Positions 37,345 to 47,134 of a stretch of 64,000 nucleotides of DNA are shown here, one piece after another (the first letter of the stretch is position 1; each line of letters starts with the position of its first letter). The notes beneath the pieces were generated by a model. That model saw nothing but the letters and a program-made list of their open reading frames with translations. It made no database searches and was not told the origin of the DNA. Source of the DNA: Acidobacteriaceae bacterium TAA 166 (lineage in GTDB: Bacteria; Acidobacteriota; Terriglobia; Terriglobales; Acidobacteriaceae); contig ATWD01000001.1 in assembly GCA_000421065.1 (NCBI GenBank), positions 2,100,001 to 2,164,000 on the forward strand, given 5' to 3'. Made by a program: the position numbers and the translations under genes.

Positions 37345-37740
37345 TTAGCACTCCGCCGGTATGGAATGGTGCTCGTGAACAATGAGCCACTGTCCTTCTC
37401 TCTTCTGGAATCCCATCGTAAGCCGGAACTTCAAGTCTGTTCGTTCGCCATGTTCGATATATCCACAGGTTCCGATGGCGGTTGCGAAGGCTATCTCATC
37501 TCCTTCTGTCACCTCGATCTGCTCAAAATAGAATGTAATGGGCTTAGCCTGTGATGGATAGAAGATCTTCCATGTCTCAATGTAGGCGTCAAGTCCTCGA
37601 GACAGAAATGGCGGAGGCACGTCGAACATCAGAAGATCCTTTGCATGGTGCTCTTGTATTCCGGCAAGGTCTTCGTCTCGCACCGCCTGCTCCCATTTAC
37701 AAATCAATTCTCTGATTTCGGTATCTGCAACTGAAGCCAT
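37345..37740 (-). CDS. NTF2-like (SnoaL/YybH-type) protein
   Basis: A 131-residue protein from ATG 37740, with GAGGTG six bases upstream. ASVADTEIRELICKWEQAVR, AGIQEHHAKDLLMFDVPPPF, GFQKREGQWLIVHEHHSIPA: the conserved W-HEHxS end of the DUF4440/SnoaL_3 group. Unknown small-ligand role; stands alone, convergent with the monooxygenase. Confidence 0.85.
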   Translation of the reverse strand: MASVADTEIRELICKWEQAVRDEDLAGIQEHHAKDLLMFDVPPPFLSRGLDAYIETWKIFYPSQAKPITFYFEQIEVTEGDEIAFATAIGTCGYIEHGERTDLKFRLTMGFQKREGQWLIVHEHHSIPAEC

Positions 37741-38071
37741 AGCGTTCACCTCAACTCGAAGTCAGCGTAGCTGTAAGGCATTCTCAAGCCAATGTGTTTC
37801 TGGTGATTTATAAATGAATGACATCCTGTTCTGGATGCATTGATTACGTGACAGATCGATCCATCATAGGGAGAGAGAACTTTGATTCACTACATTTCAT
37901 GAATAAGATCCAATCACTGAGAGCGTCGGTCGTGATAGATGCGCTTATCTCCACCCATGTTGGTCTCACCAGCGAAGGTAAGCCCTCCAGTTCATTGACA
38001 GGGGATATGGCAGTGAACTTTGCTACGATTTCTGTACATACCCAGAGATTTCGGACCGGAAGGAACTGCCG
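37741..38071. other. Intergenic promoter region between NTF2-like and AraC genes
   Basis: No gene supported. GGAAGGA at 38058-38064 is the ribosome-binding site of the AraC gene. Confidence 0.5.
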
Positions 38072-38875
38072 ATGATGCTTTTGGAACGCCTGCCGCCCTC
38101 GCCAGCGTTGCGATCGCTGGTATCCGGCTTCGAAGAGCGCCACGCACACTTTGGCAAGACAAGCCTTACTCATCCGCTGCCCGCGCGCCCGGACTTGTTC
38201 ATTGAGATCTACCTCGCCGAACCCTATCGCGTTTCGCATGAGCAGGAGGATTTCGAGACGTCGCCGGAGGTTGCCCTTGTCGGTCCGCATGGGGTGGGCA
38301 CCACTCGCCTGCTAATGGCCGGAGAGATCAGGGCCTTCTCGATCCGCTTCCAGCCTGGCGCCATCCATCGCCTGATCCGGTTCGACATGAACTGCATCGC
38401 AAACCACGGTGTCGCGATGGCAGATGTTTTCGGACGAATGACCACCGGCCTGCGCGATGCCGTGCTTGGCGCCGCGGACTTCCCAGGACGTGTCGCGGCT
38501 GCCGAGCGCTGGTTGGGCTCCATGTCGCGTGAAGCCCGGCCAATCGACCGGATCGATATTGCAGCGCGAATGCTCCTCGAGTCCGGCGGCCAGAGGCGCA
38601 TCGATGCGCTCGCCGAGTGGGCTGGCCTCAGCGAACGGCAATTCACCCGCCGATTTGCCGCCCAGGTGGGGTTGAATCCGAAAGTGTATGCCCGTGCCGT
38701 CCGTTTCAACGCTATGCTGAAGGCGAGGAAAAGTCAGCCGTATACGACCTGGACCGAACTGGCCCACGCTGCCGGTTATGCCGACCAGGCGCACTTCGTC
38801 CGCGAATGCCGCGAGTTGACTAACTCCTCTCCGTCGGCGTTCTTCGCTGACTGGACGCGCATCCCTTCGACTTGA
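38072..38875 (+). CDS. AraC-family transcriptional regulator (DUF6597-like sensor)
   Basis: A 267-residue protein. N-terminal sensor LLERLPPSPALRSLVSGFEE and ALVGPHGVGTTRLLMAGEIR, FSIRFQPGAIHRLI, typical of the FLAP/DUF6597 group. C-terminal HTH GGQRRIDALAEWAGLSERQF, TRRFAAQVGLNPKVYARAVR, HAAGYADQAHFVRECRELTN. The stop lies 3 bases from that of the convergent membrane protein gene. Confidence 0.9.
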   Translation: MMLLERLPPSPALRSLVSGFEERHAHFGKTSLTHPLPARPDLFIEIYLAEPYRVSHEQEDFETSPEVALVGPHGVGTTRLLMAGEIRAFSIRFQPGAIHRLIRFDMNCIANHGVAMADVFGRMTTGLRDAVLGAADFPGRVAAAERWLGSMSREARPIDRIDIAARMLLESGGQRRIDALAEWAGLSERQFTRRFAAQVGLNPKVYARAVRFNAMLKARKSQPYTTWTELAHAAGYADQAHFVRECRELTNSSPSAFFADWTRIPST

Positions 38876-38877
38876 AT

Positions 38878-39597
38878 TCAATGCCCTGTCAGGTGGCCGG
38901 TCAGCGCCCGCACAACAGGGCTGAAGGCGATCGGGCCTAACGAGAGAGGCAGGCCAACGATGGCTCCCACACCCCACCACCACGCCGGATGCACCCGGCG
39001 ATACTGGGCCAGATCGAAGCCGATACCGATACACGCATAGAGTAGAAGCATGCCGGAGATTGCAAAAGCTCCCCAGGGGCCGAGTAGCGGCATGGGCAAC
39101 AAACGCCCGAAGGCGGGCGCGATCAGCTCAAGCGCAGCGCAGTACATCAGCCGACGATGCCAGTCCGCGCGTTTCCGCAGCACTATCGCCGCTGCGATGA
39201 AAGCTCCCATAAAGAGCACTCCCAGCACATTCACCACAAGAAAAATGTTGGTTGGGAAGAAGAAGGGCACAGCGCCCCGTCGGATGGCCATGATGGTTGT
39301 GACGATGCCCAGCGGCACAATCACTGCTGAGAGTACAGCGCCGAACCAGCCAAGGCGGCGATGAACAGCAATGGATCCCCGCTCCACCAGCACGCACTGG
39401 ACCAGATAAAGCAAAATCCAGCCGCCAAATACCATCCCGTGAAAACGAACCAGAGGTGGCAGCGGCCCGCGAACCCGCCCCATTGCGAAGTTGAGTCCGA
39501 AACCGCAGAAGACCGTCACTACGAAGACGGCGGCCATCCATACATGGAAGCGTCGTTCGGAGACGGCCACCTTTACCGGCACTGCAACGGTAGCCAT
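38878..39597 (-). CDS. Seven-helix membrane protein, unknown function
   Basis: A 239-residue protein with about seven hydrophobic helices (WMAAVFVVTVFCGFGLNFAM; MVFGGWILLYLVQCVLV; VLSAVIVPLGIVTTIMAIRR). The conserved RFHGMVFGGWILLYLVQ and VHRRLGWFGA resemble DUF2306/DUF2231-like membrane families where His residues may bind haem or metal. No enzymatic motif seen. Confidence 0.75.
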   Translation of the reverse strand: MATVAVPVKVAVSERRFHVWMAAVFVVTVFCGFGLNFAMGRVRGPLPPLVRFHGMVFGGWILLYLVQCVLVERGSIAVHRRLGWFGAVLSAVIVPLGIVTTIMAIRRGAVPFFFPTNIFLVVNVLGVLFMGAFIAAAIVLRKRADWHRRLMYCAALELIAPAFGRLLPMPLLGPWGAFAISGMLLLYACIGIGFDLAQYRRVHPAWWWGVGAIVGLPLSLGPIAFSPVVRALTGHLTGH

Positions 39598-39779
39598 GAT
39601 GTACTCCCCTCATCCTGAAACTGATATGGTGCGAAACTACCAAAGGGCTCGGCAGAGTAATTGAATATTTCCGACATGACGGCAGCGAGTCTGAATCGGC
39701 GACGGCACGATGTCGCATTTGTTCAATCTGGCCTCTCGCCCTCTGCCTTACGCTTAAAAGCACGATAAGGAGGGACGGG

Positions 39780-40223
39780 ATGGAGCGCATGCTTACGGAA
39801 AAGGATACTCAGGCGATTCAGAGAACGGTAAGAGGGCTTGGCGAGGCATGGAACGCGAACGATATGAAGGCGTATGCCTCCTACCTGACAGAAGACTGTG
39901 ACTGGATCAACATCGTTGGTATGCACTGGCGCGGGAAAGCGGCCGTGATGAAAGCCCACACAGTTTATCTCTCGACGATGTTTCTCGGAGTCCGGCAGGA
40001 GGTATTGGAGAACGAAATAGCTGAGATCGCGGTAGGTGTGGCGCTGGTAATCCTGACCATCAGGATGGACGACTTCACCACGCCGGATGGGAGGCTCGAA
40101 AAGGACATGCACGATCGCATGTCCTACGTAGTCGTCCGGCAAGCCGATGATAGCTGGCTCATTCGCGCTGCCCACAACACCACAATCAATCCCCTGGCAG
40201 CGAAACACGATCCCACGAAGTAA
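39780..40223 (+). CDS. SgcJ/EcaC-type NTF2-like protein
   Basis: A 147-residue protein from ATG 39780, with AAGGAGGG five bases upstream. TQAIQRTVRGLGEAWNANDM, YASYLTEDCDWINIVGMHWR, GKAAVMKAH and the C-terminal DSWLIRAAHNTTINP are diagnostic for the SgcJ/EcaC family of cone-fold proteins. Function unknown; monocistronic. Confidence 0.85.
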   Translation: MERMLTEKDTQAIQRTVRGLGEAWNANDMKAYASYLTEDCDWINIVGMHWRGKAAVMKAHTVYLSTMFLGVRQEVLENEIAEIAVGVALVILTIRMDDFTTPDGRLEKDMHDRMSYVVVRQADDSWLIRAAHNTTINPLAAKHDPTK

Positions 40224-40547
40224 CGGAGCACATGAAACGCGCTTATGGTGACTTTTAGCATTTTGATTTTCAATTGTGTCAACCACCAATGCGTTCATTG
40301 AGTTCAGATTGGTAATGGGGGGTCGGCTTATATGAAGCGGTTCGGTCGAACCGCTCGCCAACCGTGCGGAAGACTTGCCATGATTCGGCGCAAATCCCGA
40401 TGCTGTGACAGCCATTAAGACCGCCTGACGGATGGGGGACAGTAGCGAGGCAGCAGGAGAAACGCCTCCTCCAGACTGGTTGACGAAGCTCGAAACAGAA
40501 GTGGGTGAGTCTGGTCGTTTTCTGCTGAATGATCGCCTAAGTTGACT
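40224..40547. other. Intergenic region with short palindrome
   Basis: AGCGGTTC-GGTC-GAACCGCT (40336-40355) is a perfect 8-base-arm hairpin. The following 50 bases contain scattered riboswitch-like words, judged coincidental. No gene. Confidence 0.4.
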
Positions 40548-41489
40548 TCAGGCGCGGAACCAACTCTGGAACTTCTGCTGGTTTGCATCAATCCATGCGA
40601 GAGCTGCATCCCTCGGTGTTTTCTTTTGGATGTTCACCATCCAGTCCATCTCTGTTACCCCCTCGAGGCCAAGACTGATCCGCGAGAGCACTCGATGGGT
40701 AGAAGGCGAGAGTCGACGCAAACGATCTCGAGGACCCACCACTGAAGCGTGGTTAATGCCACCGAGCACAGCCTTGGGGTCTCGCAGCGGCCTCAATTTG
40801 CCATCCCTGTTCAGATACTGGGGTGCCCACGTCGGGAATATGATCCATCTGCGTTCGGCAACGGCAGAGTAAAATGCTTCAATCCAGTCCTCCGGAGTTC
40901 CTGGCCTGAGGGTGTATCCCAGAGTGTCCAATCCATATTGGCGAACAGCCGCTTGCGAATCAGTAGTGATGGTGGCACCGATTCCGATCCCCTGGATCGT
41001 CTTTGTCATTCGTGTAGCAACCCTAGGCTTTGCAAGGTCTGCGATCGAGGAGACCTCGCTCTCCGGAATATAGTCTGGAACTGCCCAGAAGAACCGCGCG
41101 CCATCGTACAGCTTCGCTGCTTTCTCCGCATTCTGGCCGTACTTTTCCCAGCAAGCGCGATGCCCCTCCGGAAGCCATGCCGCTGCCATGAGATCAATCG
41201 AGTTCATTCCAAGAAGCGGGAAGATCTCTTCATGTGGCCCTTGACGGACTTCAACAGTATACCCGAGCCGCTCTAATACTTCATGCACAACAGCGCCAGT
41301 AACCGCATAGAAACTCAGATAGACTTGGCCGAGAATGATTGTTCGCGGCTCAGGCGACGGTGCCGCCCAGGAAGAGGTATTCATCATTGAGCTGGCTCCG
41401 GCGATCAAAAACGATCGACGGGTAATATTCCCCAAATCCGTCTTCGATTTGATTAGAGCGTCTTTACAGGTCAAGCTTGCTTTCGTCAT
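40548..41489 (-). CDS. Glycine-betaine-type ABC transporter substrate-binding protein (OpuAC-like)
   Basis: A 313-residue protein. N-terminal twin-arginine-like signal ITRRSFLIAGASS, then ILGQVYLSFYAVTGAVVHEV, MAAAWLPEGHRACWEKYG, PGTPEDWIEAFYSAVAERRW, MVNIQKKTPRDAALAWIDAN near the end, as in OpuAC proteins that bind quaternary amines with Trp boxes. No permease or ATPase gene is adjacent, so it is an orphan binder or used by a distant transporter. Last gene of a minus-strand run with ADH and AKR. Confidence 0.8.
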   Translation of the reverse strand: MTKASLTCKDALIKSKTDLGNITRRSFLIAGASSMMNTSSWAAPSPEPRTIILGQVYLSFYAVTGAVVHEVLERLGYTVEVRQGPHEEIFPLLGMNSIDLMAAAWLPEGHRACWEKYGQNAEKAAKLYDGARFFWAVPDYIPESEVSSIADLAKPRVATRMTKTIQGIGIGATITTDSQAAVRQYGLDTLGYTLRPGTPEDWIEAFYSAVAERRWIIFPTWAPQYLNRDGKLRPLRDPKAVLGGINHASVVGPRDRLRRLSPSTHRVLSRISLGLEGVTEMDWMVNIQKKTPRDAALAWIDANQQKFQSWFRA

Positions 41490-41519
41490 AAGAGTGGAAC
41501 GAACACTTCTCGCATCGCG

Positions 41520-42539
41520 TCACGGCTTCGCAGGATTCATCGTCAATACCATGCGGAAACGTGCTTCGGCTTTCATCATCCGTTCGTAGGCTTCAGCGAC
41601 ACGCTCCAACGGCATCTTTTCAATCTTTGCCCGAACTCCACTGAGCACACTGAAGTTTAGTGTGTCCTCTGAGTCTATGGAGGCTCCGCTTGCGTGTCCC
41701 TTAACGGTCCGGCTACCGACTACCAGGTCCAATGCTGACAGGTGAATCGGTTCTGATCCCAGACCAATAATGATTGAGGCGCCTCGTACGGAGAGCCCTG
41801 CAACCAAGGCCCCTGTCAACTTTGAATCCGGTGCGGTGCTCAGGATTGCGCGGGCTCCGCCTAATGCCGTCAATTCCTTCGTGAGATCGTCCGCTTCGGT
41901 GTTGATGTAGTGATGCGCGCCCAGTTCCTTTGCCAGCGCCGCCTTCTCGGCACCACGTGCAATCGCAACTTTGCGAAAGCCCATCTTTGATGCAAACTGG
42001 ACCCCCAGGTGACCAAGGCCACCTATACCAAAGACAGCCACCATGTCTCCTGGCTGTGCGCCTCTGTGCCGAAGCGCGTTGTACGTCGTGACGCCGGCGC
42101 AGAGGAGCGGCGCTGCGTCTGCTGCCGCAAGGTCATCGGGGATACGCACGAGACCGCTGACTGGAGCGACCATCGCCTCGGCATAACCGCCGTCCATATT
42201 GACACCAGGGATACGAAGGTTCTGGCAACTGATTAAATCACCTCTGCGACAGGGCTCGCAATTTCCGCCAAACCAACCCACGCCAACGCGTGTGCCCGAT
42301 TGCCATCCAACGACTCCCTCGCCAACCTCATCGATGACACCCGCTACCTCATGACCGGGGACGATCGGATACGGAATCCCAGGAAGCAATCCATCTTTTG
42401 CAATCGAATCGCTATGGCAGATCCCACATGCTTCAACTATCACCACTACTTCGCCGCGCCCAGCCCGCGGCTGCTCTCTTTCTACCAACTCGAATGCTGC
42501 GCCAGGCTTTGCTATCTGAATTGCTCGTATCTTTGACAT
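41520..42539 (-). CDS. Zinc-dependent alcohol dehydrogenase (AdhP-like)
   Basis: A 339-residue protein from ATG 42539 behind a G-rich ribosome-binding site. Catalytic zinc site EACGICHSD and PGHEVAGVI; structural zinc region GNCEPCRRGDLISCQN; NAD motif VFGIGGLGHLGVQFASKMGF. Closest in pattern to AdhP/yjgB-type broad aldehyde/alcohol dehydrogenases. In a run with AKR and a formate-dehydrogenase remnant, suggesting short-chain carbonyl detoxification. Confidence 0.9.
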   Translation of the reverse strand: MSKIRAIQIAKPGAAFELVEREQPRAGRGEVVVIVEACGICHSDSIAKDGLLPGIPYPIVPGHEVAGVIDEVGEGVVGWQSGTRVGVGWFGGNCEPCRRGDLISCQNLRIPGVNMDGGYAEAMVAPVSGLVRIPDDLAAADAAPLLCAGVTTYNALRHRGAQPGDMVAVFGIGGLGHLGVQFASKMGFRKVAIARGAEKAALAKELGAHHYINTEADDLTKELTALGGARAILSTAPDSKLTGALVAGLSVRGASIIIGLGSEPIHLSALDLVVGSRTVKGHASGASIDSEDTLNFSVLSGVRAKIEKMPLERVAEAYERMMKAEARFRMVLTMNPAKP

Positions 42540-42592
42540 AATTCCCCCCCGCATCTCTGCCGTTTCCGGCGGGTATGGATCGTCGGGCGATA

Positions 42593-43618
42593 TTACAGAA
42601 GTGAGATTTCCCGCCAGAGATCAACTCCGCCTTCTTTTGCGAACTGGTCAATCTCGTTCAGTTCCTCAGACGTAAAAGAGAGGTTTCTCAAGGCGTCAAG
42701 CGAATCATCCAGTTGCTCGACAGTACGGGCTCCAATCAGCGCGGAAGTGATTCTGACATCTCTCAAGACCCAGGCAATCGCCATTTGCGGAAGCGTCTGT
42801 CCGCGGCGCTTCGCGATCGCATCGAGGCCCCGGATGTTCTTCAGGTTCTCCTCGGACAGGAAGTCCTTGAGGAACGTACCGCCATCATTCACTCTTCCAG
42901 TTACTGGTTTTCCATTGATGTACTTCTCCGTGAGCATCCCCTGCGCCAGGGCAGAGAATCCTATACACCCAATGGCGAGTTCACCAAGCGTATCCAGCAA
43001 GCCAGCCTCGATGTGCCTGTTCAGCATCGAGTAGGAGGGCTGGTGAATCAACAGATGGATGCCTTCGCTCTTCAGAAGTTCGAATGTTTTTCTGGTCCGT
43101 TCCGGGCTGTAGGATGAAATCCCGACGTATAGCGCTTTGCCTTGTCTGACGACATGGGCCAGAGCACTCATCGTCTCTTCCATCGGAACATCAGGCCAGG
43201 GCCGATGCGCGTAATAAATATCGACGTAGTCGAGACGGAGACATTTCAGGCTCTGATCAAGGGAATTGATGAGATACTTCCTCGATGCCCCAATCCCGTA
43301 TGGGCCAGGCCACATCTCGTAACCAGCCTTTGTCGAGATGATGAGTTCGTCGCGAAAGCCATGGAAATCTTCTCGAAGAAGTTTTCCGACATTTTCTTCG
43401 GCGCTACCAGGTGATAGGCCGTACATATTTGCGATGTCAAAGTGGGTGACTCCACGATCAAAGGCACGTCGCAGGATCGCGCGACAGGTCTCAACGACGT
43501 TCACGCCGCCGAAGTTCTGCCACGTTCCAAGCGCGATGGGCGGTAAGAGAAGACCGCTGTTCCCACAACGGCGAAACTCTATACCCTCGTATCGGTTTTC
43601 CTTTGGGTTGTATGTCAT
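42593..43618 (-). CDS. Aldo/keto reductase (L-glyceraldehyde-3-phosphate reductase-like)
   Basis: A 341-residue protein. FRRCGNSGLLLPPIALGTWQ, FDIANMYGLSPGSAEENVGK (catalytic Asp, Tyr), STKAGYEMWPGPYG (catalytic Lys and the YghZ-type loop), YYAHRPWPDVPMEET (catalytic His within the AHRP segment), and SALIGARTVEQLDDSL for NADPH. Matches the AKR14/YghZ class. Starts 16 bases after the FDH remnant. Confidence 0.9.
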   Translation of the reverse strand: MTYNPKENRYEGIEFRRCGNSGLLLPPIALGTWQNFGGVNVVETCRAILRRAFDRGVTHFDIANMYGLSPGSAEENVGKLLREDFHGFRDELIISTKAGYEMWPGPYGIGASRKYLINSLDQSLKCLRLDYVDIYYAHRPWPDVPMEETMSALAHVVRQGKALYVGISSYSPERTRKTFELLKSEGIHLLIHQPSYSMLNRHIEAGLLDTLGELAIGCIGFSALAQGMLTEKYINGKPVTGRVNDGGTFLKDFLSEENLKNIRGLDAIAKRRGQTLPQMAIAWVLRDVRITSALIGARTVEQLDDSLDALRNLSFTSEELNEIDQFAKEGGVDLWREISLL

Positions 43619-43633
43619 TGTGTCCCCTGCTTT

Positions 43634-44494
43634 TCATGAGCTGCGCGCAGTGTAAGCCTTCGCTCCCGTTCCTGCCAGCTTCCCGCCATCGACGATCACG
43701 TACTCCTCACGTATCGGGCGTCGTTCAAACCAGCATTCGAGGATCTCTCGCGTGCCGGCGGCGTATCGCACCTGAGCCGAGAGAGAAGTTCCCGACATAT
43801 GTGGAGTCATCCCCTGATAGGGCATGGTGCGCCATGGGTGATCCTTCGGTGCCGGCTGTGGAAACCATACGTCACCGGCATAACCGGCAAGCTGACCGCT
43901 CTCAAGGGCATGAACGATGCCGTCACGACTGCATATCTCGGCACGCGCTGTGTCGACGATATAAGCGCCTCGCTTCATTTTCGCCAACAGCGCCTCGTTG
44001 AACATGTTCTGCGTACCCGGATGTAGGGGAGCATTAATAGTGATGATGTCGCACATCTCTGCCATCTCCTCTACATTTGAGTGGAAGGTCAGGTTCAACT
44101 CCTTCTCAACGGACTCAGGAAGACGATGCCGCTGGAAATAGTGAAGGTGCGTCTGGAATGGCTTGAGCCTTCTCAGTACCGCGAGACCAATGCGCCCTGC
44201 TGCAACAGTGCCGACATGCATTCCCTCAAGGTCGTAGGAACGTTCGACACAATCGGCGATGTTCCATCCACCCTTCTTCACCCATTCATGTGCGGGCAGA
44301 TAATTGCTGACGAGAGCGAGGATCATCATCACCGCGTGTTCTGCCACGCTGATGCTGTTCGAGCCTGTGACCTCGGCAACCGTGACGCCGTGCTTGATTG
44401 CGGACTCGAGATCGACGTGGTCAGAGCCGCATGTCTGCGGCACTCCCTGGGATGGCAATGAATACAGCGAAGGTGACAACGCTGCATAGACCAT
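43634..44494 (-). pseudogene. NAD-dependent formate dehydrogenase, N-terminally truncated
   Basis: From about 44437 the protein reads CGSDHVDLESAIKHGVTVAE, SNSISVAEHAVMMILALVSN, the NAD site TVAAGRIGLAVLRRLKPF, DTARAEICSRDGIVHALESG (Arg) and TPHMSGTSLSAQVRYAAGTR (His), all matching FDH. The first about 110-130 residues, which carry the formate-binding loop, are replaced by unrelated sequence. An open frame with its own ATG at 44494 persists, so a short NAD-binding protein could be made, but formate oxidation is unlikely. Confidence 0.75.
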
Positions 44495-44564
44495 GCGCTA
44501 CACTCGACCTTAGACGACAAAGCGACCCCAACCGGAACAAAGAGCCTGGGGATCGCCCGATGGC

Positions 44565-45017
44565 TTACTTGGTTATGGGCTGGATAACCTCGAAAAGATT
44601 GCCCCAGGGATCTGCAAAGAACGCAACGCGCAGTCCCATTGCGGGTACGTCGTATGGCTCGCTGGCGATCGTCACGTCGCGGCGCTTCAATTCATCGATG
44701 ACAGCGTCAACACTATCGACGCTGAAACCAGGGTGGTGCCAGCCATACATGTTATAGCTGTCATGCAGATCCTTATAAGTGGGGCGTTCTGCTGCGCCTT
44801 GCCCGGCCATCAACTCGAAATGAAAGCTTTCGTCGCCGGCTGGGTACAGAAATCCGAAACTGAGCCCGGCCACGGACACCGACTGCTTCAATCGAAAATC
44901 AAGTTTGTCGGCGTACCAGGCAACCGCTGTGTCAAAGTCCGGCACGCGGATGGCTGCGTGGTTGATCCTCAGGGAAGCAAGCCGGCTGGCGATGCGAGGT
45001 GTCGTGGGTGTGTTCAT
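44565..45017 (-). CDS. VOC-family (glyoxalase-like) protein
   Basis: A 150-residue protein with two beta-alpha-beta-beta-beta modules: NHAAIRVPDFDTAVAWYADK; HHPGFSVDSVDAVIDELKRR; FFADPWGNLFEVIQPITK with the metal-ligand Glu. A dioxygenase, isomerase or resistance-protein fold; substrate unknown. In the hydrolase run controlled by the divergent MarR-PDZ gene. Confidence 0.85.
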   Translation of the reverse strand: MNTPTTPRIASRLASLRINHAAIRVPDFDTAVAWYADKLDFRLKQSVSVAGLSFGFLYPAGDESFHFELMAGQGAAERPTYKDLHDSYNMYGWHHPGFSVDSVDAVIDELKRRDVTIASEPYDVPAMGLRVAFFADPWGNLFEVIQPITK

Positions 45018-45051
45018 AGTTTCCCTTGTGTTTTGCTGCCTTTATCGCAAA

Positions 45052-46071
45052 CTACAGCGACTTTGCCTCGAGCCAGGAACGGACAGCTTGGATTACTTCT
45101 GCCTTGCGCTCGAGGGGCAACCAGTGGCCTGAGGGCAGATTTGTCACGGTGAGATCCGGGCACGCGCTGCTCATGCCTTCGCCGGATCGATTGTGGGTGA
45201 TGTCGCAGAGACCATCGAATTCGCCGTTGATAAACAGCACGGGCTGACGTAGCCGACCGCCATCCGGTGCTACATGAGCGTAGGCGATGTTGGCGGCGTC
45301 GTTCAAATACCAGGAATTGCCCGGCCGGAATCCATTAACGCGAAACACGTCGACCAGGGCATCAAAGTCAGCCTGCGGCCAAAGTGCGGGATCAGGTTCC
45401 CCCGAAGGAGCGTGATGGTCCGAACCGAACCAACCGCCGTTGCGCGTAATCATCGCAGACCGGTACACCTTGGCTACTGATCCGGGATTTCCCCTCCGGA
45501 ATATCGCCGCGAGGCTTGCCCGGATGTCCGCCTCGAAATCGGTGACTGTCTGGTCGAAATTTGTCAGGTAGAAGCGGTAGTAGTCCCATTGTCCGTCCGG
45601 ATACTGATCGATTGGATAGAGCTTGCGGTCGATGAACGGCAGCAGACTAGGCAGCGCGAAGGCCTGCCGTGCATAAGGGACAGAGATAAATACGACGCCG
45701 CGGCTCCGTTTCGCGTGATGCGCGGCCAGCGCCCCAACAACCGGGCTTCCGAGGTCATGTCCAATCCAGATGGCCGGGCTGGCGCCAAGATGATCATGCA
45801 GTTCAACCATGTCCTCGACGATCTCTTTTAGGGCATAGGCATCAGAGGTGGTCGGTGCAGACGAACCGCCGTAACCGCGCATGTCCGGCGCAATGCAATG
45901 CCAGCCTTCCGAGGCGAAAGTCTCCATCTGCGCGCGCCACACAAGGCCGATCTCCGGCCAGCCGTGAAGAAAGATCATCAATGGTCCGCGAGTAGGTCCG
46001 GCCTCCCAGTAGTGCGTCGTGTGACGTGACGAACTCAAAGTGGTGCCGGTGAGTGTGACAGATGTTGCCAT
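45052..46071 (-). CDS. Alpha/beta hydrolase, epoxide-hydrolase-like
   Basis: A 339-residue protein from ATG 46071, with AAGGAG upstream; the longer frame is spurious. HGWPEIGLVWRAQMETFASE (oxyanion HGWPE), PDMRGYGGSSAPTTSDAYAL, nucleophile elbow IWIGHDLGSPV (Asp), and FINGEFDGLCDI / LPSGHWLPLERKAEV (Asp, His). Matches soluble epoxide hydrolases or haloalkane-type hydrolases. A second, broken paralogue lies immediately upstream. Confidence 0.87.
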   Translation of the reverse strand: MATSVTLTGTTLSSSRHTTHYWEAGPTRGPLMIFLHGWPEIGLVWRAQMETFASEGWHCIAPDMRGYGGSSAPTTSDAYALKEIVEDMVELHDHLGASPAIWIGHDLGSPVVGALAAHHAKRSRGVVFISVPYARQAFALPSLLPFIDRKLYPIDQYPDGQWDYYRFYLTNFDQTVTDFEADIRASLAAIFRRGNPGSVAKVYRSAMITRNGGWFGSDHHAPSGEPDPALWPQADFDALVDVFRVNGFRPGNSWYLNDAANIAYAHVAPDGGRLRQPVLFINGEFDGLCDITHNRSGEGMSSACPDLTVTNLPSGHWLPLERKAEVIQAVRSWLEAKSL

Positions 46072-46082
46072 CGCGAGCTCCT

Positions 46083-47029
46083 TTAGGCAGGGTTCACAGT
46101 GCGCAGGAACTTCACAAGCTGCTCGCTGACTTCGGCAGAGGCCTCGTGCTGTATCCAGTGGCCGACATTGTCGAGTTCGAGATTCCCGACGAGGCCAGGA
46201 AGGCCGGCGTGAAGCTTTTCCGCAGGAGGATAGAGCACCCCCAAACCATCGGCCTTTCCCGAAATGTAAAACGAGGGCTGGGTTATCTTCGCACCCTTCC
46301 AGGCAGCCGACAGGTCGAAATAGAGTTCGGCGGCGCGATAGTAGTTCAGTGCCCCATGAAAACCGGTGCGCTGGAATTCCGCTACATTGTGAGCCACATA
46401 ATCCGGTTCTACCCATGAAGGCAACGGCCCAGGAGCAGGGCGATGAAGGCTTCGTGCAGGGTCCAGAGGGTTCCATCGCGTCTCGGTTGGAGCAGAACCC
46501 GATGCCCAAAACAAGATCCCCGGAATCGTGACAGCGGCATCGGCCCAAATCTGGTCGGCTTCCGGTTTGATCTGCTCGAACATATAGAAGTCGTTTCCAT
46601 GCCCATTGGTTCGCATACGCTCGAAGACGCTGACATCACCACGCGGGAAATAAGGCACACTCAGGCAGAACACCGCTTTGAATCGATCAGGAGCATCATA
46701 GCGGCATTCCAGGCATGGGTTGCGCCCCAGTCGTGACCCACGATTACGGCACTGGGAATATTCAATGCATCGAGGAGTCCGACCAGATCGCCGGCAGTGT
46801 GCAGCGGTGTATACAAGGTTGAGTCGGATGGAGCTGAGCTGCGCCCGTATCCGCGCATATCTGGAGCAATCGCTCGATAGCCGGATGAAACGATAGCGGT
46901 CATCTGTCGGCGCCAAGTATACGAGGTATCCGGAAATCCGTGACAGAAGAGAACGGCTGGACCCTCTCCAAGCTCCGTGACGTGCAAGAGGATGCCGTTC
47001 GTGGGGATCTCATGCTCTTTGAACTCCAT
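46083..47029 (-). pseudogene. Alpha/beta hydrolase (epoxide-hydrolase-like), frameshifted
   Basis: N-terminal frame: MEFKEHEIPTNGILLHVTEL, CHGFPDTSYTWRRQMTAIVS, PDMRGYGRSSAPSDSTLYTP, VIVGHDWGATHAWNAA. At about 46692 one G is missing; restoring it gives AAMMAPDRFKAVFCLSVPYF and continues to NVGHWIQHEASAEVSEQLVK. All catalytic residues would be present in the repaired protein of about 315 residues. First gene of the minus-strand run, next to the MarR-type operator. Confidence 0.8.
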
Positions 47030-47057
47030 CTGTCCTCCATTCCATTAGATTTATCCT

Positions 47058-47087
47058 AAATATTTGCTTTAGATAAAGCAAATATTT
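47058..47087. promoter_or_regulatory. Perfect 13-base inverted repeat (MarR-type operator)
   Basis: AAATATTTGCTTT (47058-47070), AGAT, AAAGCAAATATTT (47075-47087). It lies between the divergent MarR-PDZ gene and the hydrolase run, about 30 and 50 bases from the two starts. Length and symmetry are typical of MarR sites. Confidence 0.75.
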
Positions 47088-47134
47088 ATAAAACTGCTTT
47101 TGACAGAGCCAACGTAAATACGATGATATGAGCT

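Noticed and set aside
40355..40410. Cobalamin-riboswitch-like words (GCGGAAGACTTGCC and GCAAATCCCGATGCTGT)
   Set aside because: The two boxes are in the wrong order for the riboswitch, no plus-strand gene follows, and the pairing stems are missing.
45052..46548. 498-residue version of the alpha/beta hydrolase
   Set aside because: The first about 160 codons run antisense-like through the neighbouring hydrolase pseudogene; ATG 46071 has a good ribosome-binding site and the family start.
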